Shown here piece by piece: positions 8,840-16,722 of a stretch of 64,000 nucleotides of DNA (positions are counted from its first letter, which is position 1; every line of letters starts with the position of its first letter). The position numbers were made by a program, and so were the translations under genes. Under the pieces are notes generated by a model. The model did no database searches. It was given only the letters and a program-made list of their open reading frames with translations, and was not told the DNA's origin. The stretch comes from WJJR01 sp964440935 (GTDB lineage Bacteria; Zixibacteria; MSB-5A5; WJJR01): assembly GCA_964440935.1 (NCBI GenBank), contig CAYTTY010000011.1, positions 36,698 to 100,697 of the forward strand, read 5' to 3'.

Positions 8840-9430
8840 ATGAGCGAGTCTTGCAAGCAACGATTTGCCAGACTGTTGGAACCAATCCATGAGGCCGCGA
8901 CGCGTTACTGTCTGCGTTTGTGCACAACGCGGGCGGACGCCGAGGACCTTTACCACGATGCCGTGCTCGCCGCTTGGCATGGTCTGCCCGGTTTGAGGGA
9001 TGAGCGGCACTTCAAGCCGTGGCTGTTTCGGATCGTCACCAACACGTTTCGCAACCGGGAACGGCGCCGCCAGTGGACCCGCTGGCTGTCATTGTCCGAC
9101 GACGGTCAGGGCGACAGTCCGGCTTCTCCCACTGCGGTGACCGATCCACGGAATTTGCTCGATGCGCGCCGTCACCTGGAGCAGGCGATGCGCCCGCTCT
9201 CGGCCGAAGAGCGTGCCCTCATCGTGTTGTTCGAACTGGAACAGTACACCATCGCCGAGATCGCCGCATTCCGCGGCGCACGCGAGGGAACGATCAAGTC
9301 GAAGCTGTCGCGTGCGCGGGCCAAGATGCGCGACGCGCTGGCGCGCCGGGACACGGCGAGCGAGGCGGCGGTGAACAGCAAACGTGAGGTGGGTTATGCG
9401 CTGCACCCGAATCAAGCAGCATCTGACTGA
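8840..9430 (+). CDS. RNA polymerase ECF-family sigma factor
   Basis: A 196-residue sigma-70-like factor with region 2 (YCLRLCTTRADAEDLYHDAVLAAWHGLPGLRDERHFKPWLFRIVTNTFRNRERR, about residues 18-72) and region 4 (LSAEERALIVLFELEQYTIAEIAAFRGAREGTIKSKLSRARAKMRDAL, about 120-168) and no region 1.1 or 3, as in extracytoplasmic-function sigmas. ATG 8840 is used with GAGGG upstream. The final 35 bases overlap the next gene, whose zinc-binding anti-sigma motif supports the pairing. The target regulon is unknown. Confidence 0.92.
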   Translation: MSESCKQRFARLLEPIHEAATRYCLRLCTTRADAEDLYHDAVLAAWHGLPGLRDERHFKPWLFRIVTNTFRNRERRRQWTRWLSLSDDGQGDSPASPTAVTDPRNLLDARRHLEQAMRPLSAEERALIVLFELEQYTIAEIAAFRGAREGTIKSKLSRARAKMRDALARRDTASEAAVNSKREVGYALHPNQAASD

Positions 9431-10412
9431 CCCGGACAAGCCACTGACGCCTGACCTCGCCGAGCACATACGCGCGTGCCGTGAGTGCCGCGACCTGTGG
9501 GAGGCGGAACAGACGCTGCGACGCAGCATCGAGGCCGTTCGCGTCGAACCGAGCCCGGCGCGCATGGGAACGTCCGATGCCTGGGTCGACCGGGTCGTGT
9601 CGCAACAGGAGGAATCTCTCGTGACATCGATCATTCGCAATCCCTTCAGCACCCACCGACGCCGCTGGGGGTGGACACTCTCGGTACTCACCGTGGCGCT
9701 GGCGTTTTTTGTCCTTGTACCATTCTCGTATCAACACACCATTGGAACGGAGATCACGATTCCCACGAATGCTGCGTTGTTGCAGAAAGTCGATGCCTCA
9801 GCGATCGAAGCGCGTCTGGCCGAAACTGGTTACGCGTCGGTTCAGGTGGGCAAGAGGATCAACGACGATGCGGCCCTGCTGATACTGAACGTACCGGGAT
9901 CGACCGATGATGCGCTGGCGGTGGTCGATGCGGCGGGTGATTTGCTGCCCGCACCGCTGGCCGGTGCGAACATCGAGTTGGCTCCCTGGCGTGTGACCGA
10001 ATCGGGAAGTCTGTTCGCTCAGATGACCAATACGTTGACGGTCTCCGTCAACACCGACGGTAAAACCGAGTCGCAAATCGCCGATGAGATCCGTGCGCAG
10101 CTTCAATCACAGGGCATGCAGGTCGACAACCTGTGGATCAGCAAGGACGGCAACGAGACCACGATGACGCTCGAAGGCCAGGTGGCGGGAACCGACGGTG
10201 AACAGGTTTTCGAAGTGCACATGTTCGACGATGAAGCTCAAGGCGACGGCAACATCTCGATGAAACTTCTCATCGAGGATCTCGATCCGAATCTTACCGA
10301 CGTGGAAAAGATCAAAGAGGTTCGTCGTCGTCTGGAAGCCGAAGGCATTTACGACGCCGACATCAGGATCGACGGTGATGATGTAAAGATCGAGTTGCAG
10401 AAAGAGAAGTAG
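9396..10412 (+). CDS. Membrane-anchored zinc-finger anti-sigma factor with large extracytoplasmic domain
   Basis: A 338-residue protein. Residues 18-26 contain the ZAS motif His-x3-Cys-x2-Cys (HIRACREC), which holds the cognate sigma factor inactive in the cytoplasm. A single membrane segment follows (WGWTLSVLTVALAFFVLVPF, about residues 92-111). The remaining ~225 residues lie outside the membrane and look like repeated alpha/beta modules ending in acidic, charged sequence. The start is ATG 9396 with GAGGTG upstream, overlapping the sigma gene. The extracytoplasmic part presumably senses the signal. No known sensor fold was recognised. Confidence 0.8.
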   Translation: MRCTRIKQHLTDPDKPLTPDLAEHIRACRECRDLWEAEQTLRRSIEAVRVEPSPARMGTSDAWVDRVVSQQEESLVTSIIRNPFSTHRRRWGWTLSVLTVALAFFVLVPFSYQHTIGTEITIPTNAALLQKVDASAIEARLAETGYASVQVGKRINDDAALLILNVPGSTDDALAVVDAAGDLLPAPLAGANIELAPWRVTESGSLFAQMTNTLTVSVNTDGKTESQIADEIRAQLQSQGMQVDNLWISKDGNETTMTLEGQVAGTDGEQVFEVHMFDDEAQGDGNISMKLLIEDLDPNLTDVEKIKEVRRRLEAEGIYDADIRIDGDDVKIELQKEK

Positions 10413-10434
10413 CCGAACACGCACAGTCTGTGAC

Positions 10435-10466
10435 AAACGGCGCGACTGGTGGCAGGCGCGCCGTTT
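10435..10466 (+). terminator. Rho-independent terminator after the anti-sigma gene
   Basis: A perfect 10-bp stem (AAACGGCGCG with its complement, loop of 12) starts 22 bases past the stop and is followed by a T-containing tail. The opposite-strand gene ends at 10490, so the hairpin may serve both transcripts. Confidence 0.75.
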
Positions 10467-10489
10467 CTGTTATCTTCCCCGGTATTTCT

Positions 10490-10915
10490 TCAATCAGTCT
10501 GAACGAGGGAGACCGTGAAGTCGGTCAGCGACAGTCGTACGCCGGACGTATCACACGCGTCGATGATTGCCGGGTCGCTGTACAGTTCCGCTTTTGGGGT
10601 GAGGCCCAACAGCTTGCCCATCTCGAGTGCACCACGTTTCCGCAGCACCAGAATTCTCCAGGCGGCTTCGGTCTCTGCGCGGCCAATCCTGACAATTGTA
10701 TACCCAGTCCGACTGCCAAGGTATATCACGTCAGTCGAGTCGATGGCATCCTCCGCGTCGGGAAGTTCAATCAACAGCCCACCGACACTCCCGGGGCCAT
10801 TGTACTGAACCGAGATTCCATCCGGGATCAACTCCGGTTCGACGGTTCCGCTGCAATACCAGTGAGTTCCCAAGAGGAGAGCGAAGAGGAGGATGAGGCG
10901 TGCCGTGCGTGTCAT
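10490..10915 (-). CDS. Small secreted protein or lipoprotein of unknown function
   Basis: A 141-residue protein with a hydrophobic leader (TARLILLFALLLGTHWYC) that ends in a cysteine, so lipid modification is possible but the lipobox is not classical. The rest contains no family that I recognise. It has a likely beta-rich core (VGGLLIELPDAEDAIDSTDVIYLGSR) and a basic patch. Its ATG overlaps the stop of the preceding gene as ATGA, so it is the second gene of a two-gene unit with the secreted multidomain protein. Confidence 0.65.
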   Translation of the reverse strand: MTRTARLILLFALLLGTHWYCSGTVEPELIPDGISVQYNGPGSVGGLLIELPDAEDAIDSTDVIYLGSRTGYTIVRIGRAETEAAWRILVLRKRGALEMGKLLGLTPKAELYSDPAIIDACDTSGVRLSLTDFTVSLVQTD

Positions 10916-12186
10916 GGGGTCGTCTCCTCCAATTCGTCGACTGGGACCGCCACCGTTGTTGAGTCGCTGATCGGCGCAGAGTGCTTTAATAAGACCAGTA
11001 AGTCACCAATATCGATCAGTCCATTCTGGTTACCATCAGTGAATCCCCATTCTTGCTCTGAGGAGCAGGAATCCTCGGGCTCCAAAAGCTGATTGGCCAG
11101 ACATACAAACTCGGACAGTCGCAAATTGGCCGTGACAGGCAGCCTATACGAACCACCGGTCGAGCCAATCCAATACCGGATATCGATGGGACGATCGTCG
11201 GGCGGGTGAACGCGCAACCAGACAGTGTCGACAGCGCCTGTTTCGTTAACTGGATTGGAAATGACAAACTGCTCACAATCAGGTGAGACCCCCTCTGCGC
11301 GAGGCGAAAGCTGAATCCACAGGTCACTGAATGACGCTGAGTTATGTATGCGGAATGGTAGCGAGTCGATTGTTCCCGGACTTACGATCCCGAAGTTGAG
11401 TGAGGCGGGTTCCACGGTCATGAGTCCGGAACCAGGTGTCGGGCCCACCGTGAACGCGATGGGAGGATCAAGCATGGTTGCTCCGCACGAATTGCTGGCC
11501 GTTACACTCACATAGCAGGTTTCAACGATGCCGCTGTCCAATAGCGGGGCGGTGTAAGTAACAGATGGACCGTGAGAGGAGATGGTGCCACAACTCGCCC
11601 CCCACTCCCATCTCAATGCATTGGAATATGAGCGATCCGACAGAATGACGCTGCCGCCGGGAGCAATCCGCATCGTCTCACTGATTGGAAATGGGATGAA
11701 GACCGTGGGTCGAAGAGGGGGGCCTTCAACTTGAATGTCCCATTCGCCCAGTGTGATTGAGTCAATGATTCCTCTCTGTGGATCGCAATACGTGGGAGTG
11801 AAGTTGTCCCAGCAGTGACAGTAATCAACCCACGTATCTCCACAGGTCCGTGGCACCACAAACTGCAGACAGGCACCCCGTGAATACACGGTATCGTCGC
11901 GGGCGTAATAGAGTCCTGTCGTCTCGAAGCTGAATCGGCCATCGGCACGTGTGGTCGTGACCAACTCATCGCCGCTAAACGGCAGACAGTCCCAATCCAG
12001 ATGGATCGGCTGATCGGGAATGGGAGCACCGGTCTCCGGATGGATGATTCTTCCAACGTAGACGGTCGTGACCCGACACTCTCTCTGTCCGTGGCAAGGG
12101 ATGGCGAAAGTCAACGCGATCGCCCAACTGGTGGCAGTCCAAATCAGCCAAGTGGGGGCATAAGATCGAGTACTACGGAGTTTCAT
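10912..12186 (-). CDS. Secreted multidomain protein with ASH-like beta domain and EF-hand/dockerin-like C-terminus
   Basis: A 424-residue protein with a Sec signal peptide (APTWLIWTATSWAIALTFAIPCHG). It is followed by a carboxypeptidase-regulatory/CNA-B-like fold (GRIIHPETGAPIPDQPIHLDWD...ADGRFSF), a Cys-rich stretch and an immunoglobulin-like domain. Next comes an ASH/choice-of-anchor-type segment (VEPASLNFGIVSPGTIDSLPFRI). Near the C-terminus, DGNQNGLIDIGDLLVLLKH is a single EF-hand of dockerin type. The start is placed at ATG 12186; an in-frame alternative at 12237 adds 17 residues before the leader. The role is unknown, perhaps a surface protein. The last bases overlap the following small gene. 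Confidence 0.7.
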   Translation of the reverse strand: MKLRSTRSYAPTWLIWTATSWAIALTFAIPCHGQRECRVTTVYVGRIIHPETGAPIPDQPIHLDWDCLPFSGDELVTTTRADGRFSFETTGLYYARDDTVYSRGACLQFVVPRTCGDTWVDYCHCWDNFTPTYCDPQRGIIDSITLGEWDIQVEGPPLRPTVFIPFPISETMRIAPGGSVILSDRSYSNALRWEWGASCGTISSHGPSVTYTAPLLDSGIVETCYVSVTASNSCGATMLDPPIAFTVGPTPGSGLMTVEPASLNFGIVSPGTIDSLPFRIHNSASFSDLWIQLSPRAEGVSPDCEQFVISNPVNETGAVDTVWLRVHPPDDRPIDIRYWIGSTGGSYRLPVTANLRLSEFVCLANQLLEPEDSCSSEQEWGFTDGNQNGLIDIGDLLVLLKHSAPISDSTTVAVPVDELEETTP

Positions 12187-12348
12187 TTGATCACTCACAC
12201 TCCGAATGGCATTGCTGACAACGTAACCTCGACGCAATCTAATGAGTTAACGGCCCGAGTCAATGGCGAAGGGTCTCTCCAGTTGTTACACGTTGCGTAG
12301 CAGCCTGTTACTGCGCCTCGCTGTATTGAGGCATGCCGCACCCCATCG

Positions 12349-12420
12349 TTACCTCTTTTTCCGCGCGTGTTTGCTCTTCTGCAGCTCCACGATCTCATCG
12401 TGAAGTTTGGTAGCGGCTTC
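12349..12420 (-). pseudogene. Detached second copy of the uvrB 3' end
   Basis: These 72 bases encode EAATKLHDEIVELQKSKHAR plus KKR and a stop. They match the last 23 codons and stop of uvrB (17 of 23 residues identical; by hand count 52 of 72 bases, no gaps, compared with 14019-14090). The fragment begins exactly at the end of the higA coding sequence, sharing two bases with the higA stop, and lies in the same orientation as uvrB. It is too short to function and marks one border of the higBA segment. Confidence 0.75.
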
Positions 12421-13513
12421 ATTCCCTCCACTCAAACCGCAGCTTGAGCCCATTGAGATTTTTGCGCGGTACGAATCCGTCATGCTGAAGACGGCCGACA
12501 ACAATGCCGGGTGCGATACCAAGGTCATTCGCAAACTCTAAAACGTTCTTTCTGCTGAACGCATTGTTCTCAACAAATGAGCGGTACTCGGCTTCAGGAA
12601 TCAGACAATCGGCGGCGAATTGGTCGGCTTGTGACTCCTGCTTCGAGTTGCCGGTGCTTGTGTCGGGACAATCGATGAAGCTCTCTTTCTTAGGATGCAG
12701 CAGTATGTGCGCCGCCTCATGGAAGAAACTGAACCAGAAGATATCGTTGAATTTGTATCGCAGGCTCAGTTGTAAGACTGCCTTGTCTTTCGTCAGCCAG
12801 CGGGCGGCGCCGTTGACCGGTGCACCGGGCAGTTCACGTACAAGTGCAACTGCCACACCACATCCGGCGCAGAGTTCGATCATGTCCCGTTCGAAACGAT
12901 CGGGCGGTTCCTGTGTTAATGCTCTGATGCGCGTGAGTGCATGTTCGAATTTATCAGGATCATAGCGATCACACGGTTGTTCTCGTGCAACGCGTGTCCC
13001 CTGATGAACCCACGCCGCCAACGCGTACGGATTCGTTTGCACTCTCGTGCTCTTTCGATAGGCAACGGCCAACTGCCCAAAGACGCGATCGTATTGAGCG
13101 GGCGAGGCAACACCGAAGAACTGAAGGAGGCTCCGGACTTTGTCCTCGTCGGTCGCCGGCTTGGGCAGCCAATCGAATTTCACCATCTCCCTCAGTGGAA
13201 AACGCTTTGCCCATTCGAGCATCTTGAGCAGTTCGACATTGTCGGCGCGACGGGCGAGATGCTCCCGGTACAGACGTTCGGCGTTGTTCCAAAACCGTGC
13301 ACTGACCCCCAGGACTTTTTCAAACTGCAGCGCAGTCTCCGGTGTAATCGCGGCCCGACCGTTAATGATCTCATTGATCGTCTTGATGGGCCGGCCGGTA
13401 CGACGTGCCAGTTCCGATTGTGTCATCCCGAGATAGTCAAGAGTCTCGGCAACGGTGTCTCCGGGCCGGGTTACCCAATCCGGATGATACTGATTTTGGA
13501 TCTGTTCAGTCAT
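12419..13513 (-). CDS. higA: HigA-type antitoxin: XRE helix-turn-helix fused to ImmA/IrrE metallopeptidase
   Basis: A 364-residue protein. Residues 16-75 form a HigA/VapI-family helix-turn-helix (ETLDYLGMTQSELARRTGRP...GRAAITPETALQFEKVLG) that normally binds its own operator and neutralises HigB. The C-terminal half is a DUF955/ImmA-IrrE peptidase domain with the zinc motif HEAAH at 265-269 followed by a downstream ESQADQFAADCLIP acidic helix. The gene starts within the last eight bases of the broken higB (ATGACTGA), the classical toxin-first order. With the toxin frameshifted, this antitoxin may now act as an orphan regulator. Confidence 0.85.
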   Translation of the reverse strand: MTEQIQNQYHPDWVTRPGDTVAETLDYLGMTQSELARRTGRPIKTINEIINGRAAITPETALQFEKVLGVSARFWNNAERLYREHLARRADNVELLKMLEWAKRFPLREMVKFDWLPKPATDEDKVRSLLQFFGVASPAQYDRVFGQLAVAYRKSTRVQTNPYALAAWVHQGTRVAREQPCDRYDPDKFEHALTRIRALTQEPPDRFERDMIELCAGCGVAVALVRELPGAPVNGAARWLTKDKAVLQLSLRYKFNDIFWFSFFHEAAHILLHPKKESFIDCPDTSTGNSKQESQADQFAADCLIPEAEYRSFVENNAFSRKNVLEFANDLGIAPGIVVGRLQHDGFVPRKNLNGLKLRFEWRE

Positions 13514-13837
13514 GGTAGTCGGTCACCTCAATGATCTCCACGGCGCTGATCCTGGCCCAATCAAGTCCGCCACTCGCCCTCTGTGGAGGCGGGTCATGAC
13601 AGGGGGTGAACACAAGACGCCAGCCGCCATCCAGATGCACCGCGAGTTGTCCCGTTCTCTTGCCCTTCAGTTCATGACAACGTGCGCCGGGGGAACGTCG
13701 GCGAGTGTATCAGCGGCGTGGAATTGATCCAGTCGCCGCCGCAGTATCTTGAATCGTTGTTCGCCGAACTTGCGCATCCCCTTGCGTTGGTCGTTGCACG
13801 CTTTGGCCAGGGCAGAGCTTCGGAAGACGATGTCCAT
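13506..13837 (-). pseudogene. higB: HigB-type toxin gene interrupted by a frameshift
   Basis: Reading from ATG 13837 gives MDIVFRSSALAKACNDQRKG and continues through FGEQRFKILRRRLDQFHAADTLADVPP, then stops early (TGA at about 13665). Shifting frame at the run of five Cs (plus strand GGGGG, 13689-13693) restores ARCHELKGKRTGQLAVHLDG, then GWRLVF, down to EVTDYHD and a TGA at 13506. That is the full pattern of a HigB/RelE mRNA interferase (PF05015 type). One extra C in the run would give a seamless protein of about 110 residues. This is either a genuine null mutation or a homopolymer assembly error. Confidence 0.8.
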
Positions 13838-13889
13838 ATCGTGTTCCCGACGGTGTCTTGTACGCGGGTCCGCTTTGCCCCAGCCATCA

Positions 13890-13912
13890 TTACCTTTAAC
13901 GGAAAGGGTTAA
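13890..13912. promoter_or_regulatory. Imperfect palindrome upstream of higB, possible HigA operator
   Basis: TTACCTTTAACGGAAAGGGTTAA is an interrupted inverted repeat (TTAACCCTTT against AAAGGTAA on the minus strand) centred about 60 bases upstream of the higB ATG. Antitoxins of this class bind such sites. Assignment is by position and symmetry only. Confidence 0.3.
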
Positions 13913-14018
13913 AAGATTATTTGAAGACTAAATCTGTAGACCGCGCTCTACCAGGCATCATTACAGCAACCTATTGTTGCACAGTTTGTTCGGTTTAGCC
14001 ATGAATTGCCCCCATTCC

Positions 14019-16025
14019 TCACCGCTTCTTCCCCGCATGCTTCTTCTTCCGCAGTTCGGAAATCTCATCACGCAGCTTGGCGGCGGCTTCGAAGTCGAGC
14101 TTCTTGGCCGCGTCGCGCATCGCACGGTTCAGAAGCATGAGTTGGTCCTCGATTTCCATCTGTTCGAGGCCGGAGGGACGGTAGTCCTTTTCGGGTTCGG
14201 GGAGTTCGCCTTTGGAATCGGCAAAGATGGTTGTGCGGCGGATTTCCTCTTCGGTTTTGGTGATGGTGCGTGGCGTGATGCCGTGCTCTTCGTTGTATCG
14301 TCTCTGGATTTCGCGACGTCTGTTGGTTTCGTCGATCGCTTTCTGCATCGAATCGGTGACCCTGTCGGCGTACATAACCACTAACCCGTTGACATTGCGG
14401 GCGGCGCGTCCAGCGGTCTGAATCAGCGACCGTTCCGAGCGCAAGAAGCCCTCCTTATCGGCATCAAGTATTGCCACGAGTGAAACCTCGGGCAGGTCAA
14501 GTCCTTCGCGCAGCAAGTTAATTCCAACCAACACATCAAACTGCGCCAGACGCAGATCGCGCAGAATTTCGGTGCGTTCAATCGAGTCGATTTCTGAATG
14601 CAGATAGCGTACGCGCACACCCATCTGCGCCATGTAATCAGAGAGATCTTCGGCCATGCGCTTGGTCAACGTTGTCACCAGCACGCGTTCTTTGGCATTC
14701 ACGCGTTGGTGAACTTCATTCAAGAGATCATCGACTTGCTTGTCAAGCGGACGGACATCGATCTGCGGATCCATTAAACCCGTCGGGCGAATAATCTGCT
14801 CGACGACAACACCGTCGGAGCGCTCCAACTCGATCTCAGCCGGTGTGGCAGACACATAGAGCATCCGATCCATGACCGACCAGAATTCATCGAGCACCAG
14901 CGGACGGTTGTCGAGCGCCGAGGGGAGACGGAAGCCGTGTGCAACTAAGACTTCTTTGCGCGAACGGTCGCCGGCGTACATGCCGCGAATCTGCGGCAAG
15001 GTCTGGTGTGACTCGTCGATGATCGTGAGAAAGTCGTCGCGCGGGAAGAAGTCGATCAGGGTAAACGGGCGTTCACCCTGCTTGCGTCCGGAGAGATGCC
15101 GGGAATAATTCTCCACGCCCGAGCAGTAGCCGATTTCCTTGAGCATTTCGATGTCAAACTTGGTGCGCGATTCGAGACGTTGCGCTTCGAGCAGCTTGTC
15201 TTCCCGGCGGAAATGCTCGAGTTGCTCGTCCAATTCCTTCTCGATGGTCTTGATTGCCTGTTCGAGTTTGGGCGGTGTGGTGAGGAAGTGCTTGGCCGGA
15301 TAAATCGCCTTCTTGTCTTGCTTCCGCATCAGCTCGCCGGTGAGTGCATCGACAATGCTGATCCGGTCAATGTCATCGCCGAACATCTCGATGCGAATCA
15401 CGATGTGCTCATAGGCGGGCATGAGTTCGATTGTATCGCCGCGCACCCGGAATGTCCCGCGTGCGGTTTCGAAGTCATTGCGCGTGTAATGGATGTCGAT
15501 GAGCTTACGCAGCAGTTCATCGCGGGGAATTGTTTGTCCGACTTCGAGCATCACCATGCTGCGCTCGTAGTCTTCCGGACTGCCCAGTCCGTAGATACAC
15601 GAGACCGATGCCACGATGATCACGTCGCGGCGCTCCAGCAGCGATGCGGTTGCACGCAAACGCAACCGGTCGATGTCGTCGTTGATCGATGTGTCCTTTT
15701 CGATATACGTGTCGGTTTGTGGGACATACGCTTCGGGCTGGTAGTAGTCGTAGTAGCTGATGAAGAACTCGACGGCATTGTCCGGGAAGAACGATTTCAA
15801 CTCGCCGTAGAGCTGCGCGGCGAGGGTTTTGTTGTGTGAGATGACCAGTGTTGGCCGTCCCCACCTGGCGATGACATTGGCCATCGTGAAGGTCTTGCCC
15901 GATCCGGTGACACCGAGGAGGACCTGGTCGCTCAGACCGCGTTCGTAGCCATCGAGCAGCGAGTGGATCGCGGCGGGCTGGTCCCCCATCGGCTCGTAGG
16001 GATTCTTCAAAAGAAAGTCGCTCAT
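14019..16025 (-). CDS. uvrB: Excinuclease ABC subunit B
   Basis: A 668-residue DNA damage recognition helicase of nucleotide excision repair. It has a Walker A motif (GVTGSGKT, residues 38-45), a beta-hairpin region (YYDYYQPEAYVPQTDTYIEK, about 91-110) that locks DNA strands, a DESH helicase motif, and a motif VI-like QTAGRAARN. It ends in a C-terminal UVR coiled-coil (EIEDQLMLLNRAMRDAAKKLDFEAAAKLRDEISELRKKK) that contacts UvrC. Length and motifs are those of a complete UvrB. The 72 bases at its 3' end reappear, diverged, at 12349-12420. GGAG precedes ATG 16025. No uvrA or uvrC is in view. Confidence 0.98.
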   Translation of the reverse strand: MSDFLLKNPYEPMGDQPAAIHSLLDGYERGLSDQVLLGVTGSGKTFTMANVIARWGRPTLVISHNKTLAAQLYGELKSFFPDNAVEFFISYYDYYQPEAYVPQTDTYIEKDTSINDDIDRLRLRATASLLERRDVIIVASVSCIYGLGSPEDYERSMVMLEVGQTIPRDELLRKLIDIHYTRNDFETARGTFRVRGDTIELMPAYEHIVIRIEMFGDDIDRISIVDALTGELMRKQDKKAIYPAKHFLTTPPKLEQAIKTIEKELDEQLEHFRREDKLLEAQRLESRTKFDIEMLKEIGYCSGVENYSRHLSGRKQGERPFTLIDFFPRDDFLTIIDESHQTLPQIRGMYAGDRSRKEVLVAHGFRLPSALDNRPLVLDEFWSVMDRMLYVSATPAEIELERSDGVVVEQIIRPTGLMDPQIDVRPLDKQVDDLLNEVHQRVNAKERVLVTTLTKRMAEDLSDYMAQMGVRVRYLHSEIDSIERTEILRDLRLAQFDVLVGINLLREGLDLPEVSLVAILDADKEGFLRSERSLIQTAGRAARNVNGLVVMYADRVTDSMQKAIDETNRRREIQRRYNEEHGITPRTITKTEEEIRRTTIFADSKGELPEPEKDYRPSGLEQMEIEDQLMLLNRAMRDAAKKLDFEAAAKLRDEISELRKKKHAGKKR

Positions 16026-16263
16026 ACTAAAACTCCGGCTGCCGCTTGGATGATACGGTTCGTCCTCTTAAACCGCAATCACCTCGGTCGACCAATGTGC
16101 GGCAGGGTCTGGCTTCCAACCTCTTGTCATTTGGACGGTTCCGGGATCGGATCGAAATTGGAATGAGCCTCGTGCTGTGGTGTATAATATTGACGGTGAC
16201 AGGATCGCCCACGAGAGTGGCACAGCCAACGGAACAAACTGGGCGGTAAGGAGTTCAATTGAC

Positions 16264-16291
16264 TTGACATGGCGGCGGAAGTTGATATGAT
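16264..16291 (+). promoter_or_regulatory. Strong sigma-70-type promoter for rplU-bamA operon
   Basis: TTGACA (16264-16269) is separated by 16 bases from TATGAT (16286-16291), close to the bacterial consensus. It lies 55 bases upstream of the rplU start codon. The remainder of the 16026-16346 interval shows no other feature that I can support. Confidence 0.65.
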
Positions 16292-16346
16292 GCCAGATTC
16301 AGGCGACGTCGATTCATGGACCTAACCGTTGGTTTGGAGTAGACAA

Positions 16347-16664
16347 GTGAACAAAGTGGCGATTTTCGAGACCGGTGCCAAACAGTACAGCGTCGGTGAA
16401 GGTGATGTGATTCGCGTACCCCATCTGGACGGCAACGCCGGGGATGCGGTGTCATTTGACCGGGTGATGCTGATGCGAGAGGGTGATCAGACCCAAACCG
16501 GCCAGCCGTATGTCGATGGCGCGCGGATTGTTGGCGAAATCGTCGACCAGGGCCGCGATGACAAGATCATCGTCTATAAGTTCAAGCGGCGCACGACGTA
16601 CCGTACGAAGAACGGGCATCGTCAGCCGCACACGGTCGTCCGCATTACCGGCATCGAGCCTTGA
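16347..16664 (+). CDS. rplU: Ribosomal protein bL21
   Basis: A 105-residue protein with the standard L21 pattern: MNKVAIFETGAKQYSVGEGD at the start, AQIVGEIVDQ-like middle (ARIVGEIVDQGRDDKIIVYKFKRR), and a C-terminal GHRQPHTVVRITGI. It binds 23S rRNA in the large subunit. The GTG at 16347 with GGAG upstream is preferred to a TTG at 16329. Unusually, rpmA (bL27), the normal partner, is not next to it. The outer-membrane assembly gene bamA follows instead. Confidence 0.96.
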   Translation: MNKVAIFETGAKQYSVGEGDVIRVPHLDGNAGDAVSFDRVMLMREGDQTQTGQPYVDGARIVGEIVDQGRDDKIIVYKFKRRTTYRTKNGHRQPHTVVRITGIEP

Positions 16665-16722
16665 TCGGGTCGGTCTGTCCCCTGGGGGCAGGGCGGACGC
16701 ACACCTTCGACCCACCACGATC

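Noticed and set aside
16483..16722. Longer BamA starting inside rplU
   Set aside because: The extra 80 residues are an out-of-frame reading of rplU, and a signal peptide begins at 16723.
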